In this document: positions 58,971 through 64,000 of the stretch, in pieces
Numbering within the stretch: position 1 is the first letter of the stretch
Layout of the letters: each line of letters opens with the position of its first letter
NCBI GenBank assembly: GCA_038363925.1
Contig: JAQQWL010000012.1
Location: 310,001 to 374,000, forward strand
Length of the DNA stretch: 64,000 bases
Direction: 5' to 3'
Origin: Apiospora phragmitis
Lineage: Eukaryota > Ascomycota > Sordariomycetes > Amphisphaeriales > Apiosporaceae
Notes under the pieces: generated by a model
Seen by the model: the letters and a program-made list of their open reading frames with translations, nothing else
The model's database searches: none
Told to the model about the DNA's origin: nothing
Position numbers and translations under genes: made by a program

Positions 58971-60927
58971 TCATATTAAACACCTTGATCGCCCAACATA
59001 ATCAGCCAGCTGCGCCGTCGTCGCCGCGTCCGCGCCTGGCGCGACCTCGACGGCGCCACGCGCACGCAGGGTCGGCGTGTCGATGACGCGGCGCAGATAG
59101 CGCAGATGGGCGACGCTGATGGCGATACAGAGCGGGTTGCTGCCGGCGCGGAAGTCCAGGACGGGCGGCTCGAGCGGGTGCGTCGCGTTCAGCCGCACGC
59201 GGCCGCACGAGAAGGGGTGCAGGTTGATGGTCGACAGCGAGGTGCCGCCGCCGAAGAGGACTTCGAGACTCGGCGCCGACGCGTTCGAGTGGAGTGCCAG
59301 GAGGAGGGCGAGCTGGTACTGGTAGCCCGCCGTCAGGGCCGGTGAGGTGCTGACATCGAGAGGGAAGTATAGCGCGGTATTGTCCGCCGGGGACTGCGCA
59401 AGCTGTTGCTTTATGGTGGTAATGATAGAATCGAAGTCGACGGGCATGTTGGCCAGGGGTATGTAGATGTCTTTGTTCCTCATGTCCAGTGTGTAAGGGC
59501 CCCTTGCCGGGGTTTCGTCAAAGCCGGCTGTGGCGTCGGCTATGAACGCTGGATCGTACATGTCGGATGGTAAAGGCGAAAGACCCAGGGGTTTCGTGTC
59601 TTCACGCCGTTTTCTTATTTCAGTATTTAGTAATTATTCGCTTCACTTGGTAAATATACTTACAATTCCATTCGATGATTCAAGCGGGGTGATCTTGCAG
59701 ATTTGCACCTACGCCGGAAGGTCCACCACCGCAGATATACCAGCCTTTCGAAGTACATCGGCGGGACCGAATCCACTACGATATAATATAGTCGGTGTAT
59801 TCAGTGCTCCGGCGGATAGAACAACTTCCAACCTCGGCGTCACGTTGAACAGCTGGCCGTCCGACAGTGGTCCCACTTCCACAAGGGGCGGGCCCCCCCC
59901 CCCCCCTCCCTCCTGGGCCTGTCATCCGGGTACAGGACCCTCAAAGCCTGATGCCGCACCAGCAGATCGTAGTTGTCCCTGGTGGCGTTCACTGCCGCAT
60001 AGTGACCCAGCCCCGAGTGGGATCGTCGGCTCGTCGTCGGATGTTGAGAAGTGGGCACCCAGCAGAGGCCCGTTTTGTCACCACCGGCGCATCCCTGTCG
60101 GATGGGGATGTCCAGTTCCTTCAATGCGTCGCGGACAATTGCAAAATCCGCCCACTGGAACGGTGGATAGCTGGGAATGTATGGGCGTGGTGCCCCCGTA
60201 GACACTATCGTCCCAAGTGTAACCAAACGCCTTGACGCTGGTCTCAGGGGGCGCGGTGAAAGTGACGCTCTGGAGAACGCCCGTCGTCACCTATCTTTCC
60301 TATATAGCCCAGTGGTGTTCCATTTGGGGGTAACTCTCAATAAATGACACCGGTCTCGTACCTTTTTGAAGTATGGGAAGAGTCCCTCCCAGTTCCACCT
60401 GTGTTCGCTCTGATCAAACACTTCGATGCCAGTCGGCGCGTACCACACATCAAAGCCAAGGCGCGAACCGCGGACAAAGAACTGCCCGTTCACGCAACTG
60501 CTACCCCCGACGACCTTCCCGACGACCACCGTGGCGGTCTTGTTCGCTACATGCGGACTCGGCAACGAGGTGAATGTCCAGCTGCTGGCGCCCGGGAAGC
60601 CCGGGGCGTACTCGACCTGCCGCAGGTCGAAGAAGCCACGACCATACTCGATGTCGCCGTACTCGATGACCAGTATGGTTTCTGTAACGATCTGGTCAAT
60701 ATTTTGCAAGTCGCACGGGAAGCCGGAAATCTCTCTGCTACTGCGGGGAATGCCTTGCTAAGACGGTCTGCGACGGAGAGGCCAGCCGTTCCGCCACCGA
60801 GGATCACGAAATCGTATTGGTCGCGCAGCTGTGTTGCTTGGCGCTTGGCGGCGACGTCTGGTACGGCTAGCGCGAGGGTCTGCAGAACGCCCAGCAGTAG
60901 AACGCTGCGGAGAACCACTGGCATCAT
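58971..60927 (-). pseudogene. GMC oxidoreductase (aryl-alcohol oxidase/choline dehydrogenase-like) pseudogene
   Basis: MMPVVLRSVLLLGVLQTLALA at 60927 is a signal peptide, and FVILGGGTAGLSVADRL is the FAD-binding GxGxxG region. ILVIEYGDIEYGRGFFD, VGKVVGGSSCVNGQFFVRGSR and WNWEGLFPYFKK follow, then the GMC middle ([45 protein letters not shown]) and substrate domain (59561-58971). Lesions: an extra base in CCCC near 60760, a frame change near 60160, a 14-base C/G run near 59900, a shift and TGA near 59700, and loss of the last ~70 residues with the catalytic His-His/Asn pair. The gene would have encoded a secreted flavo-oxidase of alcohols. The number and kinds of lesion make this a firm pseudogene. 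Confidence 0.85.
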
Positions 60928-61446
60928 TGCGAAGTTTTTGTTAGCCCACGCACAGTCACTATCTGACTCTTCTTCAGTGGTACTGTTGAAGTGGCAGCAT
61001 TATGTAGGTCGCAAACTTTCTGTATCACCACCGGCAATATTTCCGTGCCATGGATATATTACCTGCATCCGCCAAGCAGTGATGAGGCCAATCCAGCACC
61101 TCGACGGAGTACATGTGGTATCTTGGCACCTGCGAAGCGATTAGCCCTACGAAAAGTGCATTTCGGGAAAGGTTTAGATGCAATGCCCTACATTGCAAAT
61201 CATTCTCGAGGAGCATGTGTCGGCCAGATCCAACAACTGGCTTGGTGTCGTGATGGTAATCGCGACGATGGCGGTACATCGTGACTCTGGGTAATGTACC
61301 GAGTACGGTGGGTTGCAAGATAGAGAGGCTATATACTCGATACAAGACAACCGTTATCCACCTAATTGCCTCGCTGTTAGATGCGTCATAGAACGAAGCA
61401 CTGACTATATCAGCATTGCGTGCATCTAAGAACTATCAGCATCCCC
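60928..61446. other. Intergenic between two GMC genes
   Basis: About 520 bases, no gene seen; it holds the upstream region of the GMC pseudogene and the 3' flank of the next gene. Confidence 0.45.
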
Positions 61447-63221
61447 CTATTCCTTCTTCTTCTCGCGCAGCGCCAGGATACTCTCGGCCGCGCGCTCTGC
61501 AACCACCATGGTGATCGCCATCGAGTTACCCGTCGGAAGCGAGGGTATGACAGACGCATCGACGACGAACAGGTTCTCAGTCCCATAGACCCTAGCATCG
61601 ACATCCACCACGGCGGACCCGCCCGCCTTCCGCCCGTCGTCGGTACCGAGCCTGGCCGAACCGACGAAGTGGCGGGCCGAGTCGAAACCGCCCGCCCACA
61701 AGTCCTCGACGGTCGCGCCGTGCCCGCCACGCGAGTACTCCAAGACGCTCTCTGGCCCGCGCGCATAGTCCAGCATGAGCTGGAAGAAGGTCGACACAGC
61801 CTCGCGGTCGCCCGCAGTCTGCAGCCAGGGGTCCCGGACGAAATACGTGGTCCCGTTGGGGCGGATGCCGAGCTCGCCGCGCGAGTCGGCGCCGCGGGTG
61901 AGGGTGGCGCCCATGAGGACGGTGCCGTTGGCGCGCACGAAGTTCATGGCCTCGATAAAACGAATACCGCCGTCCTGGTTGGTGATTTTCTGCCAGAGGT
62001 TCAGGCGGATGTTGCCTTGGGTGAGGGGGCCGGAGCCCTGGGCGAAGAGCGCCACGTCCTCGGCGGAGGGGTTGAGGTATTGGGCGGTGGAGAGGGAGGT
62101 CAGGTTGCTTAGGGCGGGGTCCGTCACGTTCCACACGAGGCGGAACATCGGATGGTCCTGGATATTCTTTCCGACAGGGGAGATTGATCCATTGCGACTC
62201 ATCTGGCAGCGTCACATTGGTTGTCTCAGATTGTTGCACGACCCGGAGTTGCTCTGTTGTGCCGATTCCCGAGTTGAACAACAGGCGGGGTGTCGACATG
62301 GCGCCCGCAGAAAGAATGACTTTGCCGCCCTGAGCAAGTCGAATAATCTGCCGAGAACCGCTGGCGTCTTCGACTTCGACACCCGTGATAGTCGCGTTCG
62401 TCCTCACGGCGCGGATGACTTTCGTGTTCAACTGAAGCTTGAAGTTCTCCTTTGCCTCGGCAAGGGGGAGGTACGTCCGCACTGGGCCCGCCCGAAGACC
62501 ACCTAGAACCTGCAACCACGTGGTCAGTACGAAGTCCAATGAAATCAATACTTCCCGAAACACGCTGGTGTCTCACATTATCCGCAGGGTGAAAGTACGT
62601 CATGTCTTTAGCGTCGGGCTCTACCAACGTATCGACCTCCCTCCAACCATAGGGAGCCAACTGCTTTGTCAAGACCTGATAGGCCGCCTGGTCGTAGTAC
62701 CTCCCATCCGCCGACGGCAAGGACGTCCCCGGATTCCTCTCGTACAGCCGGGCCTCCGCCGGCGCGACGTCGTCCCATTTCCAGCCCGCGGGGAAGTCGT
62801 CGAAATCCCACGTGGCCGGCTTGACCCACTGCAGCCCGTTGACGACGGAGCCGCCGCCCAGGATGCAGCCGGCCAGGCCGGGTATGTCGGAGCACCAGGC
62901 GCCATCTGCGGCGGGGATCAAGTTCAGCTGGTGGCTGTAGGCCGGGATGTCGTAGATGGTGACCGTGTCGTTCCAGGGCACCGTCTCGGTCCCACCGGTC
63001 GCGAAGGTGGAGGGGCCGCCGCGTTCGAGCAAGAGGACCGAGGCGCCGGTCTCGGCGAACCGCTGGGCGACGACGATACCGGCAGGGCCGGCGCCGGCGA
63101 CGATGTAATCATACAGTGCCTCGGACGAGGCCGTGGCACCGTTGGTTGCCTGGCCACTGACCACTGGGCATTGTAGGGTGGAAAGACAGGAAGAGAGCAG
63201 CAGCATTGGGATTCTCGGCAT
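61447..63221 (-). CDS. Cellobiose-dehydrogenase-like GMC flavoprotein (no cytochrome), one-base frame break
   Basis: Two exons (63221-62577, 62509-61447). MPRIPMLLLSSCLSTLQCPV is a signal peptide; GAGPAG (residues 43-48) binds FAD. The order YDIPAYSHQ, WCSDIPGLAGCILGGGSVVNGLQWVKP and later RHFVGSARLGTDD..GGSAVVDVDARVYGTENLFVVDASVIPSLPTGNS is that of the flavin domain of fungal cellobiose dehydrogenases (AA3_1-like). This includes the His (RHFVGS) and Asn (PTGNS) active-site pair. No heme domain precedes it. Near 62178, after ESQWINLP, one base in CCCCTG shifts the frame; discounting it gives VGKNIQDHPMF and a 568-residue protein. The rest is clean. If functional it would be a secreted sugar or alcohol dehydrogenase that could feed electrons to lytic polysaccharide monooxygenases (inference). 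Confidence 0.8.
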
Positions 63222-63560
63222 GTTGGCGGTGAGTGGACAGCAGCAGGTGTCGGGCTACTGTTGGAGTGGCGCGGGGTCAAAGGGCTACGAGCCGAATAAA
63301 TACCCTTGGCTAAACGAGGTTACACATCGAAAAGTCTGTGCACCCTACCTAATACTCCCTTACCGGGAAGGGATGAAATGCAAGCCCGATTCATCGCGCG
63401 TCTTTAGGCGACACGGAAGCCCTCTCAAACTTTGAAATAAGCACTCGACTGTTACCCGATCTAATTGAACTCTTTTTGATTAGTTATAATTACCTACTAG
63501 GTTAATGTAAACTCTACTTAGTAGGTCCCTAGCTTAGTCGGCCCTATAGCATTCGATCCA
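63222..63560. other. Intergenic
   Basis: About 340 bases between the CDH-like gene and the tannase/feruloyl-esterase gene, with no feature beyond presumed promoter and 3' UTR. Confidence 0.45.
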
Positions 63561-64000
63561 CTACGACTTGCAGGCCCAATTGGTCGCATTGTGGATATCC
63601 CCACTCCCGGTATAGTGCGCCTGTCCAGGATACTTGCAGATCGGCCTCTGCCGCACAATCCCCTTTTCCGCAGTATCGTCTCTGAACTTCGTCGCCACGA
63701 TGCTTTCCAGCGTCTGGCCCCTCTCCACCCACTCCATCAGCGCTACCAGCGCGTCGTGCCGCCCATCCCCGTATCCCGGGAGGGGCCAGATGTCTTGGCG
63801 GCCCAGATCCTGCAGGATTGCTCCCTGCCCGCTGCCGCCAAAGTACCACGGCGCGTCGTACACGCCGCCCCCGCAGTGCTGCATCCCGGGCACGAATAAC
63901 AGCCGGTAGAAGTCGTCGAGCTCGACTCCTTGGGTCGCCGCCATCGCCGCGTAGGCTTCGTCGTACAGCATCCGGCTCGCGCCCGGCGGGATCAGCCCGT
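63561..64000 (-). CDS. Tannase/feruloyl esterase family protein, 3' part only
   Basis: The gene runs off the right edge, so only about the last 146 residues are visible. GLIPPGASRMLYDEAYAAM, FYRLLFVPGMQHCGGGVYDAPWYFG and GRHDALVALMEWVERG..PESIVATKFRDD-like segments match the C-terminal part of the tannase/feruloyl esterase family (PF07519), where GMxHC carries the catalytic histidine and a disulfide cysteine. A second Cys pair (RPICKYPGQAHYTGSGDI..NWAC) closes the protein, as in this family. Secreted enzymes of this kind hydrolyse gallate or ferulate esters of plant material. The visible part is undamaged. The signal peptide and nucleophile Ser lie outside the window. Confidence 0.85.
   Translation of the reverse strand, partial: GLIPPGASRMLYDEAYAAMAATQGVELDDFYRLLFVPGMQHCGGGVYDAPWYFGGSGQGAILQDLGRQDIWPLPGYGDGRHDALVALMEWVERGQTLESIVATKFRDDTAEKGIVRQRPICKYPGQAHYTGSGDIHNATNWACKS

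Noticed and set aside
1..64000. CRISPR arrays, bacterial operons or phage modules
   Set aside because: No regularly spaced short repeats or prokaryotic gene organisation; introns and RIP show a fungal genome.

Overview
This window comes from a filamentous ascomycete (Pezizomycotina, most likely a Sordariomycete). Genes carry short 50-130 bp introns with GT(A/G)AG(T) donors. The gene families are typically fungal: Clr5-domain proteins, a fungal rhodopsin-domain protein, a cytochrome b5/acyl-CoA dehydrogenase fusion, GMC oxidoreductases and a tannase/feruloyl-esterase family protein. GC-rich gene islands alternate with AT-rich blocks in which CA and TG are almost absent and TA is abundant. That is the footprint of repeat-induced point mutation (RIP).

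Layout. 1-2.85 kb is a RIP-destroyed repeat that abuts a broken secretory lipase. 4.9-10.1 kb holds two intact minus-strand genes: the cyt b5-acyl-CoA dehydrogenase fusion and a Clr5-domain protein. 11.8-13.6 kb is a decayed rhodopsin-domain gene. 15.3-16.3 kb is an intact secreted M43-type metalloprotease. 16.7-31 kb is a graveyard-like stretch: an uncharacterised pseudogene, an AAA+ ATPase, a decayed Clr5 paralogue, a P450 with an internal deletion, and ankyrin, DUF924 and 3-beta-HSD-like genes each with a one-base frame break. An intact WW-domain protein sits among them. 34.4-35.2 kb is a relic of a DUF3435-type recombinase-like gene. 36 kb carries a two-exon gene for a 55-residue secreted peptide with a C-C-CC-C-C knottin pattern. 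38.5-44.4 kb is a complete but RIP-mutated Ty1/copia element with 234-bp LTRs and a GCTTC target duplication. 45.3-51.1 kb has an F-box-like protein, an intact M28 aminopeptidase and a HerA-like P-loop ATPase. 54.3-55.3 kb is a signal-peptide gene built of near-identical exon-intron repeat units that end in Lys-Arg, i.e. a predicted Kex2-processed repeat precursor. 55.5-57.5 kb is a RIP-killed Fot1/pogo-type transposon with long terminal inverted repeats and a TA duplication. 57.9-58.8 kb is a GNAT acetyltransferase. 59-64 kb is a minus-strand run of a GMC oxidoreductase pseudogene, a cellobiose-dehydrogenase-like flavoprotein with one frame break, and the 3' end of a tannase/feruloyl-esterase family gene.

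How the parts fit. The intact secreted products (M43 and M28 peptidases, the Kex2-repeat precursor, the cystine-knot peptide), together with the GMC/CDH-like/tannase cluster, suggest a region concerned with the extracellular environment, such as nutrition or host interaction. It is embedded in repeat-rich, fast-changing DNA. The two small secreted-peptide genes are the most novel items. Several otherwise conserved genes differ from an open frame by one base in a short homopolymer, so real decay and sequencing error must be told apart. All splice models are manual readings; no database search was possible.
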